From positions 1 to 29,893 of the forward strand of contig JAZNEI010000063.1 of the NCBI GenBank assembly GCA_045588485.1: a stretch of DNA of 29,893 bases, read 5' to 3'. Position 1 is the stretch's first letter; each line of letters begins with the position of its first letter. The translations under genes were made by a program, and so were the position numbers. Below, one piece after another: positions 7,562 to 16,467 of this stretch. The stretch is from HGM04593 sp045588485 (GTDB taxonomy: Bacteria > Bacteroidota > Bacteroidia > Bacteroidales > Bacteroidaceae). The notes beneath the pieces were generated by a model. The model worked only from the letters and a program-made list of their open reading frames with translations, was not told the origin of the DNA and made no database searches.

Positions 7562-8908
7562 ATGGAATTTACACTTACAAATTTGGATGCAACCAGCGCT
7601 CGTTTGGTTGTGAAAGTGGTTGAGGCTGACTATTCGGCTCAGGTAGAGAAAACTCTCAAGAATTTCCGTCAAAAGGCCAATATTCCCGGCTTCCGTCCCG
7701 GAATGGTGCCTATGGCTCTTGTCAAGAAGCAGTACGGTACTGCTGTGAAGGCCGAGGAGATTAACAAAGTTCTTCAGCAGAAGGTTTTTGAATATATCAA
7801 GGAGAATAATATCGATATGTTGGGCGAGCCTCTTCCCAGTGAGGAGCAGCAGAGCACAATTGATTTTGTAAACGGTAACGAGTTTACTTTTGAGTTCGAG
7901 ATTGCCCTTGCACCTAAGTTTGATGCAACACTCAGTGCCGAGGATAAACTCCCTTACTATCGCATCCAGCCTACCGATGAGATGATTGATTCTCAGGTAC
8001 AGAGCTATGCTCAGCGTTGTGGCGAGTACAAGCAGGTCGAGACTTACGAGAATGGCGATATGCTCAAAGGTCACCTCGTTGAAGGTGTAGATGGTGGTGT
8101 CGACGTGCGTGATGCTGTGCTTATGCCCTCTTATATGAAGAACGACGAGCAGAAGGCTCTTTTCGAGAATGCAAAGGTTGACGACGTAGTTACATTCAAT
8201 CCTTTCACCGCTTATGACGGTAGCGAAGCCGAGCTTGCTTCACTTCTCAAGGTCGAGAAAGACCAGGTTGCTGCACACAATGGCGAGTTTACTCTCACTA
8301 TTACCGAGATTACACGCTTCGTGGCAAGCGAGATTAACCAGAATGTGTTCGACGCTGCATTCGGCAAGGATGTTGTAACAAACGAGGCCGATTTCCGTGC
8401 TAAGATTGCCGAGCAGTTTGTAGAGCGTTTCGAGGTTGAGAGCGATTATAAGTTGCTTCTCGACACACGCAGCTATCTTATGGAGCGCATCGGTAAGATG
8501 GAGTTCCCCGAGGCACTTTTGCGTCGTATTATGGAACTCAATCGCACCGAGAAGGATGCTCCTGTTAGCGACGAAGAGTTCCAGAAGAGCCTCACAGAGC
8601 TATCTTGGCACCTTATCAAAGAGCAGCTCGCCAAGAAGTTCGAGGTTAAAATCAATGATGCAGATGTTCTTGATGTTGCAAAGGCTGCTACACGCGACCA
8701 GTTTGCACAGTACGGAATGGCAAACATCCCCGAGGATTTGCTCGAGAACTATGCAAAGGAGATGCTTAAACAGGATAGAACCCGTGAGGCACTCATCAAC
8801 CGTGCTGTTGATGTAAAACTTACAGCAGCCATCAAGAGCGTGGTAACTCTTAACGAGGAGGCTGTTTCTGTTGAGGATTTCAACAAAAAAGTAGCTTCAA
8901 ACGATTAA
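7562..8908 (+). CDS. tig: Trigger factor (ribosome-associated chaperone)
   Basis: Trigger factor binds the ribosome exit site and shields nascent chains. The 448-residue protein has the N-terminal ribosome-binding domain with the loop GFRPGMVP (43-50; family pattern GFRxGxxP). The middle region (about 150-250), where an FKBP-type prolyl isomerase domain usually lies, is poorly conserved. A long helical C-terminal chaperone region follows. The ATG at 7562 gives the usual N-terminus with the binding loop at the right distance. It heads the conserved tig-clpP-clpX group, linking folding of new chains with ClpXP degradation. Confidence 0.93.
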   Translation: MEFTLTNLDATSARLVVKVVEADYSAQVEKTLKNFRQKANIPGFRPGMVPMALVKKQYGTAVKAEEINKVLQQKVFEYIKENNIDMLGEPLPSEEQQSTIDFVNGNEFTFEFEIALAPKFDATLSAEDKLPYYRIQPTDEMIDSQVQSYAQRCGEYKQVETYENGDMLKGHLVEGVDGGVDVRDAVLMPSYMKNDEQKALFENAKVDDVVTFNPFTAYDGSEAELASLLKVEKDQVAAHNGEFTLTITEITRFVASEINQNVFDAAFGKDVVTNEADFRAKIAEQFVERFEVESDYKLLLDTRSYLMERIGKMEFPEALLRRIMELNRTEKDAPVSDEEFQKSLTELSWHLIKEQLAKKFEVKINDADVLDVAKAATRDQFAQYGMANIPEDLLENYAKEMLKQDRTREALINRAVDVKLTAAIKSVVTLNEEAVSVEDFNKKVASND

Positions 8909-8931
8909 TTCGATAAAAGAATATCTATGAA

Positions 8932-8971
8932 AGACCCCTCAACCCGACTGAATAGTCGGGTTGAGAGGTCT
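8932..8971 (+). other. Long hairpin between tig and clpP
   Basis: An 18-bp stem with one mismatch (8932-8949 with 8954-8971, tetraloop gaat) fills the tig-clpP spacer. There is no T tract, so it is more likely a processing or stability element, or a weak attenuator, than a full terminator. Confidence 0.6.
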
Positions 8972-9004
8972 GAATGTATAATTAACCCTTAAACATCAGA
9001 GAGT

Positions 9005-9676
9005 ATGAAGAAAGATGAATTTAGGAAGTATGCAACCAAGCACCTTGGAATGAATAGTATGGTGCTTGACGATGTGATTAAGGCTCAGTCTCAGTATCTG
9101 AATCCTTATATTCTTGAGGAGCGTCAGCTGAACGTGACACAGATGGATGTTTTTTCGCGCCTTATGATGGACAGAATCATATTCTTGGGTACACAGATTG
9201 ATGATTACACTGCAAACACATTGCAGGCTCAGCTGCTCTTCCTCGACTCGGTGGATAGCGGAAAGGATATTTCGATATACATAAATTCTCCCGGTGGTTC
9301 TGTTTATGCCGGATTGGGTATTTATGATACAATGCAGTTTATCTCGAGCGACGTGGCTACAATTTGTACCGGTATGGCAGCAAGCATGGCTGCAGTGCTT
9401 TTGGTTGCCGGTGCCGAGGGTAAACGCTCTGCACTTACTCATAGCCGTGTTATGATTCACCAGCCTATGGGCGGTGTGCAGGGTCAGGCAAGTGATATTG
9501 AGATTACCGCACGTGAGATTCAGAAACTTAAGAAAGAACTTTACACGATTATAGCTGAACACAGCCATCAGCCATACGATAAAGTGTGGGCAGATGGTGA
9601 CCGTGACTTCTGGATGACATCGCAGGAGGCAATGGAGTATGGAATGATTGATCGTGTATTAGCGCGTAAGAAATAA
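9005..9676 (+). CDS. clpP: ATP-dependent Clp protease proteolytic subunit
   Basis: ClpP forms the double-ring peptidase that degrades substrates unfolded by ClpX. In the 223-residue product the catalytic triad is seen as Ser127 (GMAASMAA), His152 (MIHQPMGG) and Asp201 (GDRDFWM), with spacings of 25 and 49 as in E. coli ClpP. An N-terminal stretch of about 30 residues precedes the handle domain and may be a propeptide. clpX starts 5 bases after the stop, so the two are cotranscribed and probably coupled. Confidence 0.97.
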   Translation: MKKDEFRKYATKHLGMNSMVLDDVIKAQSQYLNPYILEERQLNVTQMDVFSRLMMDRIIFLGTQIDDYTANTLQAQLLFLDSVDSGKDISIYINSPGGSVYAGLGIYDTMQFISSDVATICTGMAASMAAVLLVAGAEGKRSALTHSRVMIHQPMGGVQGQASDIEITAREIQKLKKELYTIIAEHSHQPYDKVWADGDRDFWMTSQEAMEYGMIDRVLARKK

Positions 9677-9681
9677 TATAA

Positions 9682-10914
9682 ATGGCCGACAAACACAACA
9701 AAAAACGTTGTAGCTTCTGCGGAAGAAGCGAAGATAAGGTTGAGATGCTGATGACGGGCATCGAGGGATATATCTGCAACCACTGCGTGGAACAGGCTTA
9801 TACCATCCTGCGCGAAGAGCAGATGCTGCATTCCGAGTCGGAATTTACAATGACCGAGCTGCCAAAGCCCAAGGACATCAAGGCTTTCCTCGATAACTAT
9901 GTCATAGGGCAGGACGAGGCAAAGTGCGCTCTTGCCGTCTCGGTGTATAATCACTATAAGCGTCTGATGCAGAGTGGAAAAGATAATGATGTCGAGATAG
10001 AGAAGAGCAATATTATTTTGGTGGGCAGCACAGGTACGGGTAAGACGTTGCTTGCACGTACCATAGCGCGTTTGCTTAAGGTTCCTTTTACAATCGTCGA
10101 TGCCACTGTGTTAACCGAGGCCGGTTACGTAGGAGAGGATATCGAGAGTATTCTGACACGTCTCTTGCAGGTTGCCGATTATAAGGTTGAGGAGGCCGAG
10201 AGAGGTATCGTTTTTATCGATGAAATCGACAAAATTGCAAGAAAAAGCGATAATCCTTCTATTACCCGCGACGTAAGTGGCGAGGGTGTGCAACAGGGAT
10301 TGTTGAAACTGCTCGAAGGCTCGGTTGTGAACGTTCCACCACAAGGCGGACGTAAACACCCCGACCAGAAGATGATTCCCGTGAATACAAAGAATATTCT
10401 CTTTATCTGTGGAGGTGCATTCGATGGTATCGAGAAAAAAATTGCTCAACGACTCAATGCACACGTTGTAGGATTCGACTCGGTGCAGAATAAACTGAAT
10501 ATCGATTCAAAGGATGTGATGAAATATATAACACCACAGGACTTGCGCTCGTTTGGCCTTATCCCCGAGATTGTGGGTCGTCTGCCTATCCTCACATCAC
10601 TGCGTCCGCTTGACAGAGATGCACTGCGAAATATTTTGACAGAGCCAAAGAACTCAATCATCAAACAATATCTGAAATTGATGGAGATGGACGGGGTAGA
10701 GCTTACCTTCGAACCCGACGTTCTCGATTTTATCGTAGACAAGGCTATTGAATATAAGTTGGGAGCCCGTGGATTACGTTCCATTGTAGAGACGATTATG
10801 ATGGATAAGATGTTCGAGGTTCCCTCGGGTGAGGCTGCAACCTGTGTCATTACCAAAGAGTATGCCGAGAAGCAACTCTCAAAGGGGCTGCCTTCGGGGG
10901 TAATGTACTCATAA
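9682..10914 (+). CDS. clpX: ATP-dependent protease ATPase subunit ClpX
   Basis: ClpX is the AAA+ unfoldase partner of ClpP. The 410-residue protein has an N-terminal zinc-binding domain (C10-x2-C13 and C32-x2-C35), Walker A GSTGTGKT (115-122), the pore loop GYVG (148-151), Walker B with FIDEID (178-183), and the RKH loop (224-226). The ClpP-docking loop appears as VGF (263-265), a conservative variant of the IGF motif. Length and domain order are normal. It ends the tig-clpP-clpX group at a strong terminator. Confidence 0.97.
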   Translation: MADKHNKKRCSFCGRSEDKVEMLMTGIEGYICNHCVEQAYTILREEQMLHSESEFTMTELPKPKDIKAFLDNYVIGQDEAKCALAVSVYNHYKRLMQSGKDNDVEIEKSNIILVGSTGTGKTLLARTIARLLKVPFTIVDATVLTEAGYVGEDIESILTRLLQVADYKVEEAERGIVFIDEIDKIARKSDNPSITRDVSGEGVQQGLLKLLEGSVVNVPPQGGRKHPDQKMIPVNTKNILFICGGAFDGIEKKIAQRLNAHVVGFDSVQNKLNIDSKDVMKYITPQDLRSFGLIPEIVGRLPILTSLRPLDRDALRNILTEPKNSIIKQYLKLMEMDGVELTFEPDVLDFIVDKAIEYKLGARGLRSIVETIMMDKMFEVPSGEAATCVITKEYAEKQLSKGLPSGVMYS

Positions 10915-10935
10915 GTAGGTATGTGATTTCAGTAT

Positions 10936-10973
10936 AAGACAGAAGTCCTCTTGTTCGAGAGGATTTCTGTCTT
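10936..10973 (+). terminator. Terminator after clpX
   Basis: A 16-bp stem with one G-T pair (10936-10951 with 10958-10973) and a small loop lies 21 bases after the clpX stop. The tail is only moderately T-rich (cttgtatta). A second, weaker 6-bp hairpin (11030-11035 / 11049-11054) follows in the gap. Confidence 0.65.
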
Positions 10974-11104
10974 GTATTACATTGAAACAGGCTGCTTGGA
11001 AAATCTTATCTCGTTATTTTTTCTATTTAACCCGAAGAGTTGCTATGCTCGGGTATTGTTTTGGACAGTTTTTTCGATATAAATGAAAAATATGTTTCAA
11101 AAAA

Positions 11105-11137
11105 TTTGTAGGTTTCATCTACTTGTTTATAACTTTG
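11105..11137 (+). promoter_or_regulatory. Promoter for recQ
   Basis: TTTG at 11105-11108 and TAACTTTG at 11130-11137, 21 bases apart, match both boxes of the Bacteroides promoter consensus. The recQ ATG is 40 bases below. Confidence 0.75.
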
Positions 11138-11177
11138 TTATCCAAATAGACTTTTATCAACTATAGTTTCTTAGTAA

Positions 11178-13349
11178 ATGGCAAAGAAATTAAATTTAAC
11201 CGACGTTCTTAAGAAGAATTTCGGATTCGACACATTCAAAGGTGACCAGGAGGCTGTTATACAGAATCTGCTCGATGGTAAAGATGCCTTTGTGCTGATG
11301 CCGACCGGTGGCGGTAAATCGTTATGCTATCAGTTGCCTTCGCTAATCATGGATGGTACAGCGATAGTGATATCTCCACTTATAGCATTGATGAAGAATC
11401 AGGTAGATGCCATTAGAAACCTTAACGAGGAGGATGGCGTTGCCCATTTCTTGAACTCTTCTTTAACTAAACAGGCTATCGAAGAGGTTAAGTCCGATGT
11501 GTTATCGGGCAAGACAAAACTGCTGTATGTAGCTCCCGAGTCTCTCACAAAAGAGGAGAATGTGGAGTTTCTTAAATCGATAAAAATATCTTTCTACGCT
11601 ATAGACGAAGCACATTGTATCTCGGAGTGGGGACACGACTTCCGTCCCGAGTACCGCCGCATTCGTCCCATTATGAACGAGATAGGAAAAGCGCCTGTGA
11701 TAGCACTTACAGCTACAGCTACAACAAAGGTTCGTGATGATATAAAAAAGAACCTCGGTATACAGAATGCTCCCGATTTTAAGTCCTCGTTCAACCGTCC
11801 CAACCTCTACTACGAGGTGCGTCCTAAGACAAAGAATATAGATAAGGATATAATCAAGTTCATAAAGTCCAATCCCGGAAAATCGGGTATCATATACTGT
11901 CTGAGCCGTAAAAAGGTTGAGGAACTTACCGAAATCCTTAAGGTAAATGAGATTCAGGCCAAGGCCTACCATGCAGGTATGGATTCTGCTATGCGTTCGC
12001 AGACTCAGGACGACTTTATAATGGAGAAGATTGATGTTATTGTGGCAACAATCGCATTTGGTATGGGAATAGACAAACCCGATGTGCGTTATGTGATTCA
12101 CTATGACATTCCCAAGAGCCTCGAAGGCTACTATCAAGAGACCGGTCGTGCAGGACGTGATGGTGGTGAAGGACAGTGCATAGCTTTCTACAATAACAAA
12201 GACCTTCAGAAACTCGAGAAATTCCTCGAGGGTAAACCGCTTGCCGAACAGTACATAGGCCGTCAGTTGCTGCGTGAGACAACTGCATACGCCGAGTCAT
12301 CGGTGTGCCGCCGTAAACTGCTGTTACACTATTTTGGCGAAAGTTACGAGGTAGAGAACTGTGGAAACTGTGACAACTGCAGACACCCCAAAAAACAGGT
12401 CGAAGCACAGGATATGCTCGAGATACTTATTGAGACGATACTTGCGCTTAAGGAGGATTTCAAACCCGAGTATGTTATTGATGTAATTTTGGGTAAAGAG
12501 ACCTCTGATATACTCTCGCATAAGCATGAGGAACTCGAGTGTTTTGGTAGCGGACAGGGCGATGATGCAAAGCGCTGGAACGCGGTAATACGTCAGGCGC
12601 TCATAGCCGGTTATCTCGACCGTGATGTCGAGAATTATGGACTATTGAAAGTGACCAATGATGGTCGCGAATTCCTCAAGAAACCAAAATCCTTCAGAAT
12701 CGTCGAGGACAAGGATTTCGAGGAAGAAGAGACCGTCGTACAGGCAGGAAGCTCCTCAGCAGCCGACTCAGAGCTGTATGCAATGCTTAAAAGTCTGAGA
12801 AAGAAACTTGCAAAGCAGCTTGAACTGCCACCATACGTGATATTCCAGGACCCCTCACTCGAGGCAATGGCAACCACATATCCTATCACCATTGAAGAGA
12901 TGCAGAATATCCCCGGTGTAGGAGCAGGAAAGGCCAAACGTTATGGCGAGGAGTTTTGTGCACTCATCAAACGTCACTGCGAAGAGAACGAAATAGTTCG
13001 TCCCGAGGATTTCAGAGTGCGTACAGTGGCCGTAGGTTCGAAGAATGCAAGTATCATTGCTGCTATAGACCGTAAGGTGGCACTCGATGATCTTGCCATA
13101 AGCAAAGGTATAGAGTTCGAGGAACTGCTCGATGCAATAGAGGCTATCGTATATTCGGGTACAAAGTTGAATATCGACTATTTCCTCGAGTATGCGATGG
13201 ACGAGGAGGATTTGGAGGATATATACGACTACTTCAAATCGTCAGACACTGACAGCATCGAGGCTGCAATCTCGGAACTTGGAGGCGATTATGACGAAGA
13301 GATGATTCGTCTGGTGCGTATCAAGTTCATTTCGGAGATGGCCAACTGA
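11178..13349 (+). CDS. recQ: ATP-dependent DNA helicase RecQ
   Basis: RecQ is a 3'-5' helicase for recombination and repair of stalled forks. The 723-residue protein shows Walker A TGGGKS (43-48), DEAH box (143-146) followed by the aromatic-rich loop CISEWGHDFRPEYR, and motif VI QETGRAGRDG (320-329). Zinc-binding cysteines C377, C395, C398 and C401 mark the RQC region. An HRDC domain follows (about 530-604, with the NIPGVGAGKAKRYG turn). About 120 further residues, rich in acidic and helical sequence, form a C-terminal tail longer than in E. coli RecQ (about 610 residues). It is a single-gene unit with its own promoter. Confidence 0.96.
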   Translation: MAKKLNLTDVLKKNFGFDTFKGDQEAVIQNLLDGKDAFVLMPTGGGKSLCYQLPSLIMDGTAIVISPLIALMKNQVDAIRNLNEEDGVAHFLNSSLTKQAIEEVKSDVLSGKTKLLYVAPESLTKEENVEFLKSIKISFYAIDEAHCISEWGHDFRPEYRRIRPIMNEIGKAPVIALTATATTKVRDDIKKNLGIQNAPDFKSSFNRPNLYYEVRPKTKNIDKDIIKFIKSNPGKSGIIYCLSRKKVEELTEILKVNEIQAKAYHAGMDSAMRSQTQDDFIMEKIDVIVATIAFGMGIDKPDVRYVIHYDIPKSLEGYYQETGRAGRDGGEGQCIAFYNNKDLQKLEKFLEGKPLAEQYIGRQLLRETTAYAESSVCRRKLLLHYFGESYEVENCGNCDNCRHPKKQVEAQDMLEILIETILALKEDFKPEYVIDVILGKETSDILSHKHEELECFGSGQGDDAKRWNAVIRQALIAGYLDRDVENYGLLKVTNDGREFLKKPKSFRIVEDKDFEEEETVVQAGSSSAADSELYAMLKSLRKKLAKQLELPPYVIFQDPSLEAMATTYPITIEEMQNIPGVGAGKAKRYGEEFCALIKRHCEENEIVRPEDFRVRTVAVGSKNASIIAAIDRKVALDDLAISKGIEFEELLDAIEAIVYSGTKLNIDYFLEYAMDEEDLEDIYDYFKSSDTDSIEAAISELGGDYDEEMIRLVRIKFISEMAN

Positions 13350-13442
13350 TAATTGATAAATTAACGACGGTGGAACAGGTGAAGCACTCCTTTTTCTTCC
13401 GTTTAGTGCAAACGATAGAATAAAAAACAAAACTATAGTCTT

Positions 13443-14921
13443 ATGAATTTTATTACAGAAAAAATTGTGATGGACGGTCTCACTTTTGATGATGTCCTGT
13501 TGGTACCGGCCTATTCCGAGGTTCTCCCCAAGGATGTAAGCCTCAAGACCAAGTTCTCGAGAAACATTGACCTTAATGTGCCGTTTGTAACCGCTGCTAT
13601 GGACACTGTGACCGAGGCAAAAATGGCTATCGCAATAGCTCGCGAGGGTGGAATAGGTGTTATTCATAAGAATATGTCTATTGCCGAGCAGGCACATCAG
13701 GTGGCTATTGTAAAGCGTGCCGAGAATGGTATGATATATGACCCTGTAACAATTCATGCAGATGCAACAGTAAAGGATGCCCTTGACCTTATGGCAGAGT
13801 ATCATATCGGAGGTATTCCCGTTGTTGATGATGAGAATAAACTTGTGGGAATAGTAACCAACCGCGACCTTCGTTTCGAGACAAATATGGAACGTCCTGT
13901 TTGTGATGTGATGACACCAGCCGACCAGCTTGTTGTAACAAATCAGCAGACAGATATGGAGTCGGCGGCAACAATCCTGCGCGAGAATAAAATAGAGAAA
14001 CTCCCGGTTGTCGATTCCGAGGGTAAGCTCGTGGGTCTTATTACATACAAAGACATTACCAAGGCAAAGGATAAACCTATGGCCTGTAAGGATAGTAAAG
14101 GTCGTCTGCGTGTAGCGGCCGGTGTAGGTGTAACAGTAGATGCAATGGAGCGTATAAAGGCACTTGTTGATGCAGGTGTAGATGCAATCATCATCGATAC
14201 AGCACACGGACATTCTGCAGGAGTTATTGCAAAACTGAAAGAGGCAAAGGCAGCTTTCCCCCAGATTGATATTGTAGTAGGTAACGTGGCTACTGGCGAG
14301 GCCGCAAAGATGTTGGCCGAGGCCGGTGCCGATGCGGTAAAGGTTGGAATCGGTCCAGGCTCGATATGTACCACACGTGTGGTAGCCGGAGTAGGTGTTC
14401 CCCAGCTATCTGCTGTTTATGACGTGGCCAAGGCTCTCGAGGGCACAGGTGTACCTTTGATTGCCGACGGTGGTTTGCGTTATTCGGGTGATGTTGTAAA
14501 GGCTCTTGCAGCCGGTGGTAACTCTGTTATGATTGGTTCTTTGGTTGCAGGTACCGAGGAGTCACCCGGTGATACAATCATATTCAACGGACGTAAGTTC
14601 AAGGCTTATCGCGGAATGGGTTCGCTTGAGGCTATGGAGAATGGTTCTAAGGACCGTTATTTCCAGGCAGATACACGTGACAAGAAAAAACTTGTTCCCG
14701 AGGGTATCGCTGCACGTGTTCCCTACAAGGGTACATTGTACGAGGTAATATTCCAGTTGGTAGGTGGCTTACGCTCGGGTATGGGTTATTGTGGCGCTCC
14801 CAATATCGAGAAACTCCACGATGCGAAATTCGTGCGTATAACCAATGCCGGTGTACAGGAGAGCCATCCTCATGATGTCTCTATCACCAGCGAGGCTCCC
14901 AACTATAGTCGTCCCGAATAA
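13443..14921 (+). CDS. guaB: Inosine-5'-monophosphate dehydrogenase
   Basis: GuaB oxidises IMP to XMP with NAD+, the rate-limiting step to GMP. The 492-residue enzyme has the split (beta/alpha)8 barrel with two CBS domains inserted (about 100-208), the catalytic loop GPGSICTTR with Cys309, the NAD-binding region around DTAHGH and the mobile flap with catalytic Arg/Tyr near SKDRYFQ. Length is standard. The 93-base gap from recQ holds no clear TAnnTTTG element; the transcription start is therefore not identified. It is followed by a hairpin and then the foldase cluster. Confidence 0.97.
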   Translation: MNFITEKIVMDGLTFDDVLLVPAYSEVLPKDVSLKTKFSRNIDLNVPFVTAAMDTVTEAKMAIAIAREGGIGVIHKNMSIAEQAHQVAIVKRAENGMIYDPVTIHADATVKDALDLMAEYHIGGIPVVDDENKLVGIVTNRDLRFETNMERPVCDVMTPADQLVVTNQQTDMESAATILRENKIEKLPVVDSEGKLVGLITYKDITKAKDKPMACKDSKGRLRVAAGVGVTVDAMERIKALVDAGVDAIIIDTAHGHSAGVIAKLKEAKAAFPQIDIVVGNVATGEAAKMLAEAGADAVKVGIGPGSICTTRVVAGVGVPQLSAVYDVAKALEGTGVPLIADGGLRYSGDVVKALAAGGNSVMIGSLVAGTEESPGDTIIFNGRKFKAYRGMGSLEAMENGSKDRYFQADTRDKKKLVPEGIAARVPYKGTLYEVIFQLVGGLRSGMGYCGAPNIEKLHDAKFVRITNAGVQESHPHDVSITSEAPNYSRPE

Positions 14922-14944
14922 GAGAGAAAGATTACAGTAACAGA

Positions 14945-14980
14945 GAGGCTGCGCCAAAATGCGAATTTTGACACAGCCTC
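14945..14980. repeat. Hairpin with GAGGCTG...CAAAAT arms
   Basis: A 16-bp stem with two mismatches (14945-14960 with 14965-14980, loop gcga) lies between guaB and the first foldase gene. Its right arm, read on the - strand (gaggctgtgtcaaaat), is nearly the same as the left arm of the terminator at 29807, so both may belong to one dispersed hairpin family. No T tract follows on the + strand. Confidence 0.6.
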
Positions 14981-15013
14981 AACTGCGTAAAAATAATTAA
15001 GTTGAGAAATACG

Positions 15014-16423
15014 ATGAAAAGATTATTTTCGATGGCAGTAGTGATGCTGTCGACAATGTGTGCAATGGCGCAGGTTGCCGACCCTGTGCTGATGCGTATA
15101 AATGGAAAAGAGATAAAGCGCTCTGAGTTCGAATATGCTTTGAATAAGAACAACGAGACACTGGGTGTCGACCGTAAGGCTGTCAAAGAGTATCTGCCTA
15201 TGTACATCGACTTCAAATTGAAAGTTGCTGAGGCCGAGGCTATGCGCCTTGATACTCTCTCGAGTTTTATCGAGGAGTTTAACAACAACCGTGCTCAATT
15301 GGCCGAGAACTATCTTATTGACCACAATTACATAGAGAATGAGGCACATAAGATATATGCGAAGGATTCGGCTGTCATCGATGGATTCCTTAAGGTGGCT
15401 CATATTTTCATCCCTATCATGCAACAGGATTCGTCTCAGAAGAGCGATTCGGTAAAGGGTGTCATGGATAAGGCGTATGAGGCTATTACGGCAGGTGCGA
15501 CACTGAGTGATGCTGCAAAGACAATAGGATTGCCTGCTAATATTGTAGAACCTTTCGAGATTGTACGCGGACAGGCATATAAAGAGTTCGAGGATGTGGC
15601 TTTTGCCCTTGCCGACAGTGCTATTTCAAAGCCTTTCCGTTCGCCGGTCGGTATTCACATAGTGCAGCGTTTCGGCATGCGTCCGTTCGGTCAGTATCGC
15701 GAGTATCGTGACATTATTGTATCTATGCTCGAGAAACGAGGAATACGTAATGTGGCACGTCTGCTCAAAGGTCGTCAGTTGGCACGTGAGATTGGTGGCA
15801 ATATCACTCCCGAAGAGGCACTTGCAAGAGAGGATAGCCTGCTCGAAACAAAATATCCCGAGTTTGGCAACCTTATGACCGAATATTACGATGGTCTGCT
15901 ATTCTTCGAGGTAAGTTCTCGTGAGGTGTGGAATAAGGCTTCGGAAGATGAGGCCGGGTTGACAAAGTTCTTCAAGAAGAACAAGAAGAGATATAAATTC
16001 GAGACTCCCCGTTACCGTGGTGCAGTCATATATGCCAACACTCCCGAAGATGTGGCAAAGGCAAAGCAACTCTTTGCAAATGCTCCTCAGGATGAGTACC
16101 GTCAGATTATGAAAGATAACTTTTATGTCGATTCGGTGTTCACAATACGTATCGAGATGGGTATTTTCTCTATCGGTGACAATGCCTGGGTCGACAAGAT
16201 GGTCTTCGGGCAGGGTGAGGGAGGTAATATGAAGCGTGGTTTTACTATCGTAGATGTTGCCGGCACGTTGCTGAAAGCTCCCCAGACATATAAAGACGTA
16301 AAGGGACACGTGCTGAACGATTATCAGAAGTATATCGAGGAACGTTGGCTCAAGGCTTTGCGTAAAAAATACAAGGTCGAGGTCGACGATGAGGTGCTAA
16401 AAACCGTTAATAATCATAATTGA
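15014..16423 (+). CDS. Periplasmic peptidylprolyl isomerase, PpiC/SurA type
   Basis: From the ATG at 15014 the protein has 469 residues and begins with a signal peptide, MKRLFSMAVVMLSTMCAMA, cut before Gln20. The frame opens at a TTG 12 bases upstream, but the ATG gives a cleaner signal sequence. An N-terminal SurA-like helical part (about 25-125) is followed by a parvulin-like region (about 127-220) with VAHIFIPI at its start and SPVGIHIVQRF at its end, typical strands of PpiC domains. A second, less clear region fills the C-terminal half. It is likely a periplasmic foldase for outer-membrane proteins. A separate -7 element follows at 16438, so the downstream genes may be partly independent. 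Confidence 0.85.
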   Translation: MKRLFSMAVVMLSTMCAMAQVADPVLMRINGKEIKRSEFEYALNKNNETLGVDRKAVKEYLPMYIDFKLKVAEAEAMRLDTLSSFIEEFNNNRAQLAENYLIDHNYIENEAHKIYAKDSAVIDGFLKVAHIFIPIMQQDSSQKSDSVKGVMDKAYEAITAGATLSDAAKTIGLPANIVEPFEIVRGQAYKEFEDVAFALADSAISKPFRSPVGIHIVQRFGMRPFGQYREYRDIIVSMLEKRGIRNVARLLKGRQLAREIGGNITPEEALAREDSLLETKYPEFGNLMTEYYDGLLFFEVSSREVWNKASEDEAGLTKFFKKNKKRYKFETPRYRGAVIYANTPEDVAKAKQLFANAPQDEYRQIMKDNFYVDSVFTIRIEMGIFSIGDNAWVDKMVFGQGEGGNMKRGFTIVDVAGTLLKAPQTYKDVKGHVLNDYQKYIEERWLKALRKKYKVEVDDEVLKTVNNHN

Positions 16424-16437
16424 AACGTCTTATTTAC

Positions 16438-16445
16438 TATCTTTG
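16438..16445 (+). promoter_or_regulatory. -7 element upstream of the foldase-like lipoprotein
   Basis: TATCTTTG is an exact TAnnTTTG match lying 22 bases before the ATG at 16468, in the 44-base gap between two foldase genes. The upstream box is weak (ttga at 16420, spacing about 14). It may start a second transcript for the lipoprotein-SurA-OstA-mutL part. Confidence 0.5.
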
Positions 16446-16467
16446 CCGACGTGAAACATAAGCAAGA

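Noticed and set aside
11030..11054. acccga / tcgggt hairpin as a second clpX terminator or a small RNA
   Set aside because: Only six base pairs with a 13-base loop and a mixed tail; too weak to call.
13242..14213. Long open frame on the - strand (323 codons) across recQ end and guaB
   Set aside because: It lies antisense to two well-supported genes, has a Cys/His/Tyr-rich composition unlike a real protein and no start context; it is a shadow of guaB codon use.
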